Shown: positions 34,481 through 42,676, numbered from the stretch's first letter. The stretch: DNA of 44,902 bases from Phycisphaeraceae bacterium (GCA_021297895.1 JAJTHN010000007.1:1-44902), one strand, 5' to 3'. The notes: generated by a model not told the origin, from the letters alone. Numbers and translations are program-made.

Positions 34481-37378
34481 TCACGCCCCCCCGCACCCCT
34501 CAAAGAACAACGCAAAGAACGCGGCGAAGTCGGCGCCGTTGACCGCGCCATCCGGCCCGCCGCCGTCGAGCGTTGTCGCGCCGTCGGCGTTGGCGATGTC
34601 CGCCGCGGCCCGTGACGGGTCGCCATCGCCCGCGAAGAACGCCGCGAAGAACGCGACGAAGTCGCCGTTGTCGATCGCCCCGTCGGGCCCGCCATCGGCG
34701 AAGGCCGTCTGGCCGTCGGTCGTCGCGATATCCGCCGGCGAGCACGCGGCGGGGTTCACGCGGACCGCGACATCCTGGCTGGTCGCCTGGCCGCAGGCGC
34801 TGACGAGCGTCACGGCGTATCGGCCCGAGTCCGACGGCTGGGCGCCGGTGATCAGCAGCGAAACAGGCGAACCATCGGTCGGCGTGATGATGTCGGTCGC
34901 GCCGCCGATGACCGTGCCGCCATCGGGCGATGCGCCGCCGGGGCCGTTGAAGATCGGCACGCCGTCTCGCGACCACCGCACATACTGCACGCTGTACCCC
35001 GGCGAAGGCGTGAAGGTCACCTCGATGGTCTGGCCCGCGCTGATGGTCGGAGCGGCCGCCGTCGGCTGCCGCGCGATCGTCGGGATGCCGGTGAAGGTGT
35101 AGCGGGCCAGCATCGTGGAGACACGACCGCCAGCCATCCCGAGGCGACCCGCGGCCAAAAGCTCACCCCCGGGCAGGCGGCTCACGCCGTTGATCGTTGC
35201 TCTGTTGGGCAATGATCGAGAGCCCATGGTCGCACCCCCGCGGAGGTTCGACCATGCGCCTTCGCGAAAGCGGGCGATGCTCTGGAATCTGTCGATCGGA
35301 GCAAGCACTCCGGATGAGAACCCACCAAAGGCGATGAAGTCGAGTTCGCCCGTGGTCCTCGCGTTGGTCGCCAGATGCAAGAGATTAATGATCCGACCGG
35401 AGAAGGACGGCCCCGGATTGGTCAGGAATGGCTCCCACGAAACATCGTTCCAAACACGCATTGCGGGGGCCGATCCCGTCGAAACAAGCGTAATGAACCG
35501 CCCATCGGGCAATTGTGTGAAGTTCGTGATCTCGCCAGCGATCGTGCCGCCCAGCCGCTTCCACACGCCGCCGTCGGCGATCTGGACCGACATCCGCAGA
35601 GCGGTGCCGCTGGCCGACTCCTGTCGCCCGACAAGCACCTGGCCGCAGGGCAGCGCCACGCGGTTGAGCATCAGCGCCTCGAACGCCGGGCTCAGGGGGA
35701 GGTAGTCGATGCCGTTGAATCGTGCCATCGCGTCAAACTGTGCGCCGTCGCTGCCCGTAAAAGCCGCGATGGCGATCGGCTCACCCGCCGCCGTGGTGGT
35801 GCCGGTGAACACACCCGACTTCAACGGCCGCCACTCGTCGCCGTCGAGCATGAACGCCCTGCTCTCCGGGCTGGCCTGCTCTGTCGGCCTGATCAGTCGC
35901 GTCGCGACGATCCGCCCGTCCGGCAGCGTCGCCGCACCAGAGATCGGTCCGCCGATGTTCGGCGCGACATACCGCAGTTCAATCCCGTCCCACGCGGCGA
36001 TGTTGAAGATCCGACGATCCGCCGTGGTGCGGAAGTTCCCCGCCACCAGCAGCCGCCCGTCGGGCATCGATGACATCGTGCTCACCGTGCCGACAACCCC
36101 GGGCGACGCCGGCTCGAAGGTGTCGTTGACGATCCGCGCCACGTTGATCAACGGCAGGTCGTTCGGCGTGTACCGCCCGCCGAAGTACACCTCGCCCGTC
36201 GGCAGGATCGCCAGGCTCGCCGGCGGCGCGGTCTCGCCCAAGAAGAACGGCGTATACGACGTCAGCGTCAACAGTCCAACCTCCGGCGGCGTGTACGCCG
36301 GGCCGATGGGAAACAGCACGCCGTTGCTGATGCGTGCCACCAGGTACCGCTTGCCCCTGATCACCAGCGATCCAGCGAAGTACAGGTCGCCGCTCGGATG
36401 CTGCGCGATCGACGCGAACGTCGTCCCGGCCTCGAACGCGTTTCCCACGACAGGAACGAACGTTTGTCCGTTGTAGATCGCCACGCCGTTGAGACCATCG
36501 ACCTCACCACTGGACGTGAACCGCCCCGCCAAAATCGTCCGCCCGTCGCTCAGCGTCGCGGCAGCGCTCACAGCGGCGTTGAGTTCCTTCTCGATCTTCT
36601 CGGGGCCGTCGGAGGTGATGCGCATGACATTGCGAGAAACGATCGATTCGCCGTCTCGACTGTGGACATACTGAAAGTCCCCGGCCAGGATCAGGTTTCC
36701 GTCGGCCAACGGCAGCAGGGCATACGAGGGAGAGGTCACCAGGGCGTTCGCGCTCAGGGACCCGCTCAGGAACTCCGGCGTGAACTCGAGCGTGTTCATC
36801 GCCGCAGTGCCGCGTAGGCGCTGACCCGAAAGCGGGGCGTGAGCGCCGATACTCAGCACGTCACCATTCGCAGCCTGCGTTAGGGACGTCACACGCGGGA
36901 ATGCGCTGCTGACCACCGAGGGCACCTGCACCGTCTTCCATTGGCGGGCCTCATACACAGCGATGCAATTTCCGATATACACCCCTTCGATGATGCTGGC
37001 GTCAAATGGGGTGCCGACGTACAGCCGCCCGTCGGCCGCCCCGAGTACATGCGTCAGGGGCCCATCGCTCGTAACTGCCGCCGCTGAAGTGACATCCACG
37101 CCCGACCACCGCTGCGTCCGCGGATCGAGCACCGCGATGTTCGGAGCGATGCTGCTGCCCGCAATCATGAAGTCCCCAACCGCCACGAGCCGCGCATGCT
37201 CCGGCCCCGGACCATCAGGGTCCCACGCCGAGATCGCGTTGATCTGGCCATTCACCCCCGCCAGAGGCGGCCCGGGCAGCCACTGATCACACTGGCCGAA
37301 CGCCGCTCCGCCATAAACCGCCACGCCCACCAACGCCATTACCGCCGCCCGAAATGCAACCCGTGAGCACATCTGCAT
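34481..37378 (-). CDS. Large secreted protein with delta-60-like repeats, an Ig-like domain and dockerin modules
   Basis: A 965-residue protein. A signal peptide (VAFRAAVMALVGVAVYGGAAFGQ) ends near residue 29. Residues about 35-780 consist of repeated units built on LPDGR-x3-AG-x-F (for example LSDGRTILAGRF, MPDGRLLVAGNF, LPGGELLAAGRL), similar to delta-60/kelch-like beta-propeller repeats. An Ig-like domain (about 800-890; VRWSRDGVPIFNG, then DSGRYAVTLVSACG) follows. The end carries two dockerin-like calcium motifs (DGAIDNGDFVAFFAAFF; DGAVNGADFAAFFALFF) and EGCGGA. GGAGG five bases before ATG 37378 supports the start. Probably secreted or cell-surface; ligand unknown. The same C-terminal modules end the unrelated sugar dehydrogenase-like protein at the window start. 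Confidence 0.88.
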   Translation of the reverse strand: MQMCSRVAFRAAVMALVGVAVYGGAAFGQCDQWLPGPPLAGVNGQINAISAWDPDGPGPEHARLVAVGDFMIAGSSIAPNIAVLDPRTQRWSGVDVTSAAAVTSDGPLTHVLGAADGRLYVGTPFDASIIEGVYIGNCIAVYEARQWKTVQVPSVVSSAFPRVTSLTQAANGDVLSIGAHAPLSGQRLRGTAAMNTLEFTPEFLSGSLSANALVTSPSYALLPLADGNLILAGDFQYVHSRDGESIVSRNVMRITSDGPEKIEKELNAAVSAAATLSDGRTILAGRFTSSGEVDGLNGVAIYNGQTFVPVVGNAFEAGTTFASIAQHPSGDLYFAGSLVIRGKRYLVARISNGVLFPIGPAYTPPEVGLLTLTSYTPFFLGETAPPASLAILPTGEVYFGGRYTPNDLPLINVARIVNDTFEPASPGVVGTVSTMSSMPDGRLLVAGNFRTTADRRIFNIAAWDGIELRYVAPNIGGPISGAATLPDGRIVATRLIRPTEQASPESRAFMLDGDEWRPLKSGVFTGTTTAAGEPIAIAAFTGSDGAQFDAMARFNGIDYLPLSPAFEALMLNRVALPCGQVLVGRQESASGTALRMSVQIADGGVWKRLGGTIAGEITNFTQLPDGRFITLVSTGSAPAMRVWNDVSWEPFLTNPGPSFSGRIINLLHLATNARTTGELDFIAFGGFSSGVLAPIDRFQSIARFREGAWSNLRGGATMGSRSLPNRATINGVSRLPGGELLAAGRLGMAGGRVSTMLARYTFTGIPTIARQPTAAAPTISAGQTIEVTFTPSPGYSVQYVRWSRDGVPIFNGPGGASPDGGTVIGGATDIITPTDGSPVSLLITGAQPSDSGRYAVTLVSACGQATSQDVAVRVNPAACSPADIATTDGQTAFADGGPDGAIDNGDFVAFFAAFFAGDGDPSRAAADIANADGATTLDGGGPDGAVNGADFAAFFALFFEGCGGA

Positions 37379-37673
37379 GTTCGCCTCCCTGCTGATCAAT
37401 CGAACCCCCACACTCGTTCTCCACGCCCCGCACGCCCCCCGAACGCCCGCGCCCTTCCCGCCATCACGTCCAACCAGCCGCCAAGCGGCCATGCCGACCT
37501 CCACGCCGAACCGGACCGACTCTTTGCTATATCGACCAACCCCCCGCCGCAACGCCAAGACATCCACACGCAGACCTCGGGACTTACAGATCGGCAGAAG
37601 ACCACGCGGAACAAGTGGTGGACTGGCGGAGCGGCGCAGAAGCGTTGCAACCGCGAGGCGGACGGGGGCCTTC

Positions 37674-37708
37674 GGCATTCGGCCATAGGCCATGGGCCAT
37701 CGACCATG
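37674..37708. repeat. 7-bp tandem repeat, five units (GGCCATN)
   Basis: GGCATTC, GGCCATA, GGCCATG, GGCCATC and GACCATG in a row, directly followed by a poly-G run. Same heptamer family as 33847-33867. Confidence 0.7.
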
Positions 37709-37739
37709 GGGGGGGGCGGGGTCCGGGAGGCGAGTTGGG

Positions 37740-37886
37740 GAGTCCAGCTCGCGAATTGGGGACCTCAGCATGCGAGTTGAGGAGCTCAGGACGCGTGGTG
37801 AAGAGCTCAGCATGCGAGTTGGAGAGCTCAGCATGCGTGCTGAGGAGCTCAGCACGCGAGTTGGAGAGCCCAACTCGAAGATTGTG
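37740..37886. repeat. 21-bp tandem repeat, seven units
   Basis: Seven consecutive 21-bp units start at 37740, 37761, 37782, 37803, 37824, 37845 and 37866; the consensus is close to GAGCTCAGCATGCGAGTTGG plus one A. Outer units are more diverged than the central ones. Because 21 is a multiple of three, each reading frame repeats every seven codons; one rightward frame reads as ELSMRVG/EELSTRV heptads like a coiled coil. There are no spacers, so this is not a CRISPR. Confidence 0.85.
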
Positions 37887-37941
37887 CTCCTCATTTTCGA
37901 TGCGGGACTCTTCAATTCGCCGCCGGAACGCCAAAAATCGG

Positions 37942-37960
37942 CGATTCTGCGCCAGAATCG
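37942..37960. repeat. Perfect 8-bp inverted repeat
   Basis: CGATTCTG, loop CGC, CAGAATCG. It lies between the 21-bp array and the hairpin pair, in non-coding DNA. Confidence 0.5.
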
Positions 37961-38084
37961 GCGGGTGATGGGGTGGCGAGCAGGACGGAATGCGAACGCG
38001 GGAGGGGTGTGTTTGTGGAGACAAGGGGGCGGGGGGGATGGGTGGTGGCCTCGGGGCGGCGGGGGTCCGACGCCCCCTCCGCCT

Positions 38085-38155
38085 CGAAGACTCGGCACCT
38101 CCCCCGTTGGAAACGGGGGAGGATCAAGGCGAAGAGTCGGCACGGGAGTGCCGAC
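38085..38155. repeat. Paired-hairpin REP-like element
   Basis: Hairpin one: CCTCCCCCGTT/AACGGGGGAGG (38098-38122, 3-nt loop). Hairpin two: GTCGGCAC/GTGCCGAC (38136-38155, GGGA loop). Each is introduced by a near-identical 14-mer, CGAAGA-S-TCGGCAC, at 38085 and 38130. Two strong palindromes with a short spacer resemble REP/BIME-type interspersed elements. No RAYT transposase is in the window. Confidence 0.6.
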
Positions 38156-38168
38156 CTACTCAGAGCCC

Positions 38169-38196
38169 GATGGCCGATGGCCCAAGGCCGATGGCC
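38169..38196. repeat. 7-bp tandem repeat GATGGCC, four units
   Basis: GATGGCC, GATGGCC, CAAGGCC, GATGGCC: the reverse complement of the GGCCATC heptamer. Two further heptamers in forward orientation (GCCCATC, GGCCATG) follow the lnt start codon at 38225-38238. Confidence 0.7.
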
Positions 38197-38222
38197 TTCC
38201 CCACTTCGAACTACCCTGCCCC

Positions 38223-40109
38223 ATGCCCATCGGCCATGACCGCCCCAGCCCGCCTCCCGTTGTTCGGTCGCTGCGCTGGTGGCAGTGTCTGCTGGCCGGG
38301 GTGCTCTTCGGGCTGGCGCTGGTCTTCGCGTTTCCGCCGGGGTCTTTGGCGATCGCCGGGCCGCTGGCGATCGTGCCGCTGGTGCTGGTTGCGGCGCGCG
38401 TCGGCACGGGTGGCCCGCGCGGCAGGCTGCGCCGGGCGGCCCTGCTGGTCGGTCTGGGCGCGCTGCCCTCCCTGGCGTACCTGCACGCGTTCATCATCGA
38501 CATCACCGCGCCGGGCTATCCGCTGCTGTGCCTGTACCTCAGCGCGTATCCCGCGGCGTTCGTGCTGCTGCTGGGGCTCTGGCTGCGACGCATCGGCCCG
38601 CGGGCCATCGGCCGTCGCGTGCCCGTGGCGATGGTCGCCGCGACGCTCTGGGTCGGTATGGAGATGCTCCGCGGCGAGTGGATGCTCGGGGGCTATCCGT
38701 GGTACTTCATCGGGCACCCGCTGATCGACTTCTGGCCCATCGCCGTCGCCGCCAGCGGGTTCGGGGCCATCGGCGTGTCGCTCATGGCCGCGATGCCCGC
38801 GGGGCTCATCGCCGAGCACCTCTCGCCCGGGCCGGTCTCGCGTCGCATCGGGTCGTGGGTGGTCGCGGGGCTCGTGTGCGTGGGCATGCCCGTCGTCGCC
38901 TCGATGACCCGCACGCCGGTCGCTCCGCCCGCCGCCGCGGCGACGGCCGCGGCCGGGACCTTCCGCGTCGGCGTGATCCAGACCGATGTGCCCCAGAGCA
39001 ACAAGGGTTCCGGCACGGGCGCCGACCGTATCGTCCGCATGCTCAGGTGGCTCGACCTGACGCGTCAGGCCGCCGCGCCCGATGCGCAGGGAAGGCGCCC
39101 CGGCGTGATCCTCTGGCCCGAGACGATGTTCCCCGGCACGGCGCTGAACCCCGAGGCCGTGCGCGTAGCGCGCGAGAACGACCTGTCGTACGCGCTGGCC
39201 AATGGCCGGCGCGCCCTCGTGCACGAGTTCGCCGATCTGCTCACACGCCAGCAGGCGGAACTCGACGTGCCCATGATCGTCGGCGCGATCGCCATCGACG
39301 GCTGGAAGATCACCGTGCGGCCCGATGGCTCGATCGACGATTCGTTCGATGGCAAGTTCAACAGCGCGATGCTCATCCGCGGCGGGCAGGTCGAGCCGAT
39401 GCGCTACGACAAGCGCCGCCTCGCCCCCTTCGGCGAAACGCTGCCGCTGGTCGGCGCGTTCCCCACGCTCAAGCGCTGGATCATGGCCGTCGGGGCGCGC
39501 GGGATGAGCTTCGAACTCTCCGAGGGCACGAAGAACACGCGCTTCGAACTCAGCGCGACCGGCCCGAGCACGCCCGCAAACACGCCGGACTCCGCCGCCG
39601 CGGCAAGCCCGACCGTCCGCATCGCCACGCCGATCTGCTTCGAGATCGCCTACCCCGAGAGTTGCCGATCGCTCGCGTACGAGCGCGGGCGGCACGCGGC
39701 GGATCTGCTGGTGAACCTCAGCAACGACGGCTGGTTCGGTGCCTATGCCGTGGGACGCCCGGGGCACATGCTCCTGTGCCGCTGGCGCTGCGTCGAGCTC
39801 GGCCTGCCGATGGTGCGCTCGGTGAACACGGGCATCAGCGGCGTGATCGATTCGCGCGGCCGGATCATCGCCACCGCCTTGCCCACCCCCGCACCGACCC
39901 CCGCCGAACCCGGCCCCGGGTACACGCCGCAGGAACGGATCCTCGTGCACGATGTGCCGATGAACGAGAACGCACGGACGCTCTTTGGCATCATCGGCGA
40001 CATCACCGGGTGGCTGTGCGTGGGTCTGGCGGCGGTCTGGTGCGTGCTGCTGATGGTCCTTCGCCCCGAGCCGACGCCGAGCGCGCACGCGGGGGATAAT
40101 CACCCATGA
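38223..40109 (+). CDS. lnt: Apolipoprotein N-acyltransferase
   Basis: A 628-residue inner-membrane enzyme that adds the third acyl chain to lipoproteins. About seven to eight membrane helices (residues 19-230) precede the nitrilase-like periplasmic domain. The catalytic triad is visible: Glu300 (ILWPETMFPG), Lys397 (YDKRRLAPFGE) and Cys472 (TPICFEIAYPE). A low-complexity Ala/Pro/Thr insert lies at about 448-463. The protein is about 100 residues longer than typical Lnt, mainly from inserts. ATG 38223 has no ribosome-binding site and sits next to heptamer repeats, so the start is provisional. The stop overlaps the next gene start as ATGA; that gene encodes a lipoprotein. Confidence 0.92.
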   Translation: MPIGHDRPSPPPVVRSLRWWQCLLAGVLFGLALVFAFPPGSLAIAGPLAIVPLVLVAARVGTGGPRGRLRRAALLVGLGALPSLAYLHAFIIDITAPGYPLLCLYLSAYPAAFVLLLGLWLRRIGPRAIGRRVPVAMVAATLWVGMEMLRGEWMLGGYPWYFIGHPLIDFWPIAVAASGFGAIGVSLMAAMPAGLIAEHLSPGPVSRRIGSWVVAGLVCVGMPVVASMTRTPVAPPAAAATAAAGTFRVGVIQTDVPQSNKGSGTGADRIVRMLRWLDLTRQAAAPDAQGRRPGVILWPETMFPGTALNPEAVRVARENDLSYALANGRRALVHEFADLLTRQQAELDVPMIVGAIAIDGWKITVRPDGSIDDSFDGKFNSAMLIRGGQVEPMRYDKRRLAPFGETLPLVGAFPTLKRWIMAVGARGMSFELSEGTKNTRFELSATGPSTPANTPDSAAAASPTVRIATPICFEIAYPESCRSLAYERGRHAADLLVNLSNDGWFGAYAVGRPGHMLLCRWRCVELGLPMVRSVNTGISGVIDSRGRIIATALPTPAPTPAEPGPGYTPQERILVHDVPMNENARTLFGIIGDITGWLCVGLAAVWCVLLMVLRPEPTPSAHAGDNHP

Positions 40110-41299
40110 GCCTCCCCCGCCGCCGCATCTCCCGAACCATCTCCGGCCCCGCCCTGAGCGTCGCCGCCCTCGCCGCGTTCGCCGGAATGCTCAGCGCGTG
40201 CGCGGGCGAGACCAAGACCGTCGGTCGGGGCGGCTCGGCCCAGTGGCCCCCGGCCTCGGCCATCGCCGAGCGCCAGAACACCCCGCGCACCACCACCGCC
40301 ACCCGGGCGCCCGAGCCCGCGGCCGCCGCCTCCGGGCCCGTTGACCCGAGCGACCCCGTCGCCGTCTCCCGCGTCCGCGAACGCGCCCTGGAGGTGCTGG
40401 GCAAGGCCGTCGATCAGGGCAGCCCCGAGGAGCGAGCCAACGGCATCGAGGGCCTGACCCAGGTCCCCAGCCGCCTGCCGCCGGTCCTGCGTCGCGCGCT
40501 GTTCGATCAGAACCCCGGCGTCCGGGCCGTCGCGAGTATGGCCATCGCGCGCCTGCGCATCGCCTCGCTTGCCGATGAGGTCCGCCCGCTGCTGAGCGAC
40601 CCCTCGCCGATGGTCCAGTCCGCGGCGATCTGGGCCATGGCCGCCAACGGCCAGCCGGTGGACCAGTCGCCCCTGGCCGGGATGCTGCGTCAGGCCGAGC
40701 CGCGGCTGCGGGCGCAGGCCGCGTTCATCATGGGGGAAATCGGCAACCGTTCGGCGGTCGGCCCGCTGAAGGACGCCGCCAGCAGCCCGCTCCCTCGGGC
40801 CAACCCCGCCGAGGTCCGGCTGATGAGCCTGCAAATCGCCGAAGCGCTGGTGAAGCTGGGCGAAGAGGACGCGGTCCACGAGATCCGTGCGGCCCTGTAC
40901 CCGTCGCGACCGGAAGACCTTGAGGCCACGGCCCTTGCCTGCCAGATTCTGGGGCAGGTCCGCGACCGACCGTCAACTTCACAATTGGTCTACCTGACGG
41001 CCTGGAACGAGCGTCAGGAGGGCCGCATGCCCGCGGAGGTGCGTCTGGCCGCGGCCGGGGCACTTGCGAAGCTGGGAAACCCCCGGGGCGGGTTTATCGC
41101 CGATGAATTCGCCCGGAGCGACCAGCCGACGCTGCGTGCTCAGAGCGCGCTGGTGTATGGCGAAACGGGGAGGTTTGAGCACCTGCCGGCGCTGAGCGTG
41201 CTGGTGAACGACACGAACCGGCTGGTGCAGATCTCCGCCGCGACGGCGATTCTGAAGATCGTTGAAGGTGACACTGGGGCCCGGACGGGCGTACGCTAA
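40106..41299 (+). CDS. HEAT-repeat lipoprotein
   Basis: A 397-residue protein. A signal peptide ends in a lipobox LSAC with Cys32, so it should be lipid-anchored. After an Ala/Pro/Thr-rich linker, residues about 85-390 form HEAT/PBS-lyase-like repeats (VRAVASMAIARLRIASLADEVRPLLSDPSPMVQSAAIWAM; LRAQSALVYGETGRFEHLPAL), a protein-binding solenoid. It overlaps lnt by 4 nt and is probably co-translated with it; Lnt would acylate Cys32. No enzymatic motif. Binding partner unknown. Confidence 0.88.
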   Translation: MSLPRRRISRTISGPALSVAALAAFAGMLSACAGETKTVGRGGSAQWPPASAIAERQNTPRTTTATRAPEPAAAASGPVDPSDPVAVSRVRERALEVLGKAVDQGSPEERANGIEGLTQVPSRLPPVLRRALFDQNPGVRAVASMAIARLRIASLADEVRPLLSDPSPMVQSAAIWAMAANGQPVDQSPLAGMLRQAEPRLRAQAAFIMGEIGNRSAVGPLKDAASSPLPRANPAEVRLMSLQIAEALVKLGEEDAVHEIRAALYPSRPEDLEATALACQILGQVRDRPSTSQLVYLTAWNERQEGRMPAEVRLAAAGALAKLGNPRGGFIADEFARSDQPTLRAQSALVYGETGRFEHLPALSVLVNDTNRLVQISAATAILKIVEGDTGARTGVR

Positions 41300-41324
41300 G
41301 GCCCGGTTTCGGTATCGACACCGG

Positions 41325-41349
41325 GTCCGCTCGCACGGCGCGAGCGGGC
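41325..41349 (+). terminator. Hairpin after the HEAT lipoprotein gene
   Basis: CCGCTCGC (41327-41334) pairs with GCGAGCGG (41340-41347), extended by a G-U and a G-C pair; the loop is ACGGC. It is followed by CATTTG, only a short T stretch. It lies just upstream of the next promoter and probably separates the lnt unit from the next gene. Confidence 0.55.
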
Positions 41350-41351
41350 AT

Positions 41352-41380
41352 TTGACAGCAACGTCGGCTCGCGACATACT
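41352..41380 (+). promoter_or_regulatory. Sigma-70-type promoter for the 41474 gene
   Basis: A perfect -35 box TTGACA (41352-41357) is followed after exactly 17 bp by CATACT (41375-41380), four of six matches to TATAAT. Transcription would start near 41387, giving a leader of about 87 bases. Confidence 0.65.
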
Positions 41381-41473
41381 CGCGACCCTCAATGATGCCC
41401 GGGATGTGGGCCGGTCGTCAGGACAGTTTCGGAGCCGAGTCGGCCCCGGAGCGAAGGAACTCAGGAGCAGCCT

Positions 41474-42322
41474 GTGCACACCGTTACGAAGATTTTGGTC
41501 GTCCTTGCCACCCTGTTCGCGGTCGCGCTGTCGGCGCTGACCATCGCCTTCGCCTCCAACGCTCAGGCGTTGCGTGACGCCGTCGGCAACGAGCGCAGCC
41601 TGCGTCAGGGCGCCCAGAACGATGCCGCCGCCGCCAACGCCAAGGCCGCCGCCGAGGAGAGCAAGTGGCGCGAGGTCTACTCGACCGCGACCGCCCGCGC
41701 TCTTGAGCTGGAGGGCCTGGTGAACTCGCTTCAGGCCGAGCGCAAGACGCTCCAGGACGAGAAGCGCGCCGCCCAGCAGGACGCCGAGCGCAACAAGAAC
41801 GAGATCGCCGAGCTCCGCGTCGCCACGCAGACGCAGGCGACGGTGATCAAGAGCACGACGGAGGAGCTCACGGCCCTTCGCAAGAACGTGGCCGACGCCG
41901 CCCGCCGCGAGACGGAACTGGTCGACCGCCTCAACGAGCTCGACGGCCAGCGCCAGGTTCTCGCCCAGAACGTGCGTGCTCTGCAGGAGCAGTTGGCCGA
42001 GGCGAAGCTCGCCGTTGAGGCCGCGGCCCAGGGCCGCACCGTCGGCAGCACCGATCGCCCGATCGAGGCCAGCCAGTTCATCTCGACGCGTGTCAGCCGC
42101 GTGATGAAGGACGCCGCGGGCAACGACGTCGCGGTGATCGCCGAGGGCAGCCGCGCGGGCCTGAAGCCCAACATGCGTCTGACCATCTCCCGCGACGGCG
42201 CGTTCGTCGCGAACCTGATCCTGACCAGCGTCGATACGGGCGAGGCCGTCGGCCGCGTCGAGAAGCTCGGCCGCGAGGTGAGCGTCAGCGTGAACGACAC
42301 CGTTCTCTCCCGCGTGAACTGA
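41474..42322 (+). CDS. Membrane-anchored coiled-coil protein
   Basis: A 282-residue protein with one N-terminal hydrophobic helix (ILVVLATLFAVALSALTIAFA, about 7-27), a signal anchor or signal peptide. A long coiled coil follows from about 30 to 185, rich in Ala/Glu/Lys/Gln (ELEGLVNSLQAERKTLQDEKRAAQQ; RRETELVDRLNELDGQRQVLAQNV). The C-terminal 90 residues form a small beta-rich domain (VAVIAEGSRAGLKPNMRLTISRDGAFVANLILTSVD). GTG 41474 has AGGAG six bases upstream. A likely guess is a periplasmic structural or envelope protein; no family is recognised. It is driven by the promoter at 41352 and followed by a small membrane protein. Confidence 0.85.
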   Translation: MHTVTKILVVLATLFAVALSALTIAFASNAQALRDAVGNERSLRQGAQNDAAAANAKAAAEESKWREVYSTATARALELEGLVNSLQAERKTLQDEKRAAQQDAERNKNEIAELRVATQTQATVIKSTTEELTALRKNVADAARRETELVDRLNELDGQRQVLAQNVRALQEQLAEAKLAVEAAAQGRTVGSTDRPIEASQFISTRVSRVMKDAAGNDVAVIAEGSRAGLKPNMRLTISRDGAFVANLILTSVDTGEAVGRVEKLGREVSVSVNDTVLSRVN

Positions 42323-42445
42323 GCGTTCGCCGGCAGGTCCTGGTCCCGTTCCTCCCGCTCAATAGGCCACTCATCCGCCTTTCCCCGTGAATCGACCTCC
42401 GCCCGGGACGCTCTTGGCCCCGCGCGTGAGACGAAGGAGCTTCCG

Positions 42446-42676
42446 ATGGGTCAGTTTGGCATGAATCTTCCCGGTGGTCGCCGCATGGTCGGCTCGGCAG
42501 GCCCCGGCGTGTACGACGGCCTGCTCGCCGCCGCCGTCGTCGCCCTCGCCGCGGCGTGCGTCGTGGTCTGGATGCAGGGCTCAATCATCGGCCCCGATGG
42601 CAGCGCCATCGGCACCCACCCGCGCGACGCCAGCACCGGGGAACTCAACCCCAAAGAGCCCAAGCTCGCCAACTGA
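42446..42676 (+). CDS. Small single-pass membrane protein
   Basis: A 76-residue protein: a Gly-rich N-terminus, one hydrophobic helix (GLLAAAVVALAAACVVVWM, about 25-43) and a polar tail with PDGSAIGTHPRD. AAGGAG lies five bases before ATG 42446, a good ribosome-binding site. It lies 123 bp after the coiled-coil protein gene, so the two may be co-expressed. A short hairpin (CGGTCC/GGACCG, 42677-42691) follows the stop. Function unknown. Confidence 0.75.
   Translation: MGQFGMNLPGGRRMVGSAGPGVYDGLLAAAVVALAAACVVVWMQGSIIGPDGSAIGTHPRDASTGELNPKEPKLAN

Larger units (their letters stand above)
37379..38222. other. 844-bp repeat-rich gap between divergent genes
   Basis: No convincing gene. The stretch contains two heptamer arrays, a nine-G run at 37708-37716 followed by more G-runs (possible quadruplex), a 21-bp tandem array, and three perfect hairpins. 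A rightward frame stays open from 37692 into lnt, but its text is repeat-derived. TATAGC (minus strand, 37526-37531) is a weak -10 candidate for the leftward dockerin gene. Confidence 0.6.

Noticed and set aside
37740-37886. CRISPR array
   Set aside because: The 21-bp units abut each other with no unique spacers, and there are no cas genes.
37692-38222. A separate coiled-coil gene from the heptad-like repeat frame
   Set aside because: No stop separates it from lnt, no ribosome-binding site is seen, and the rest of the translation is low-complexity repeat text.
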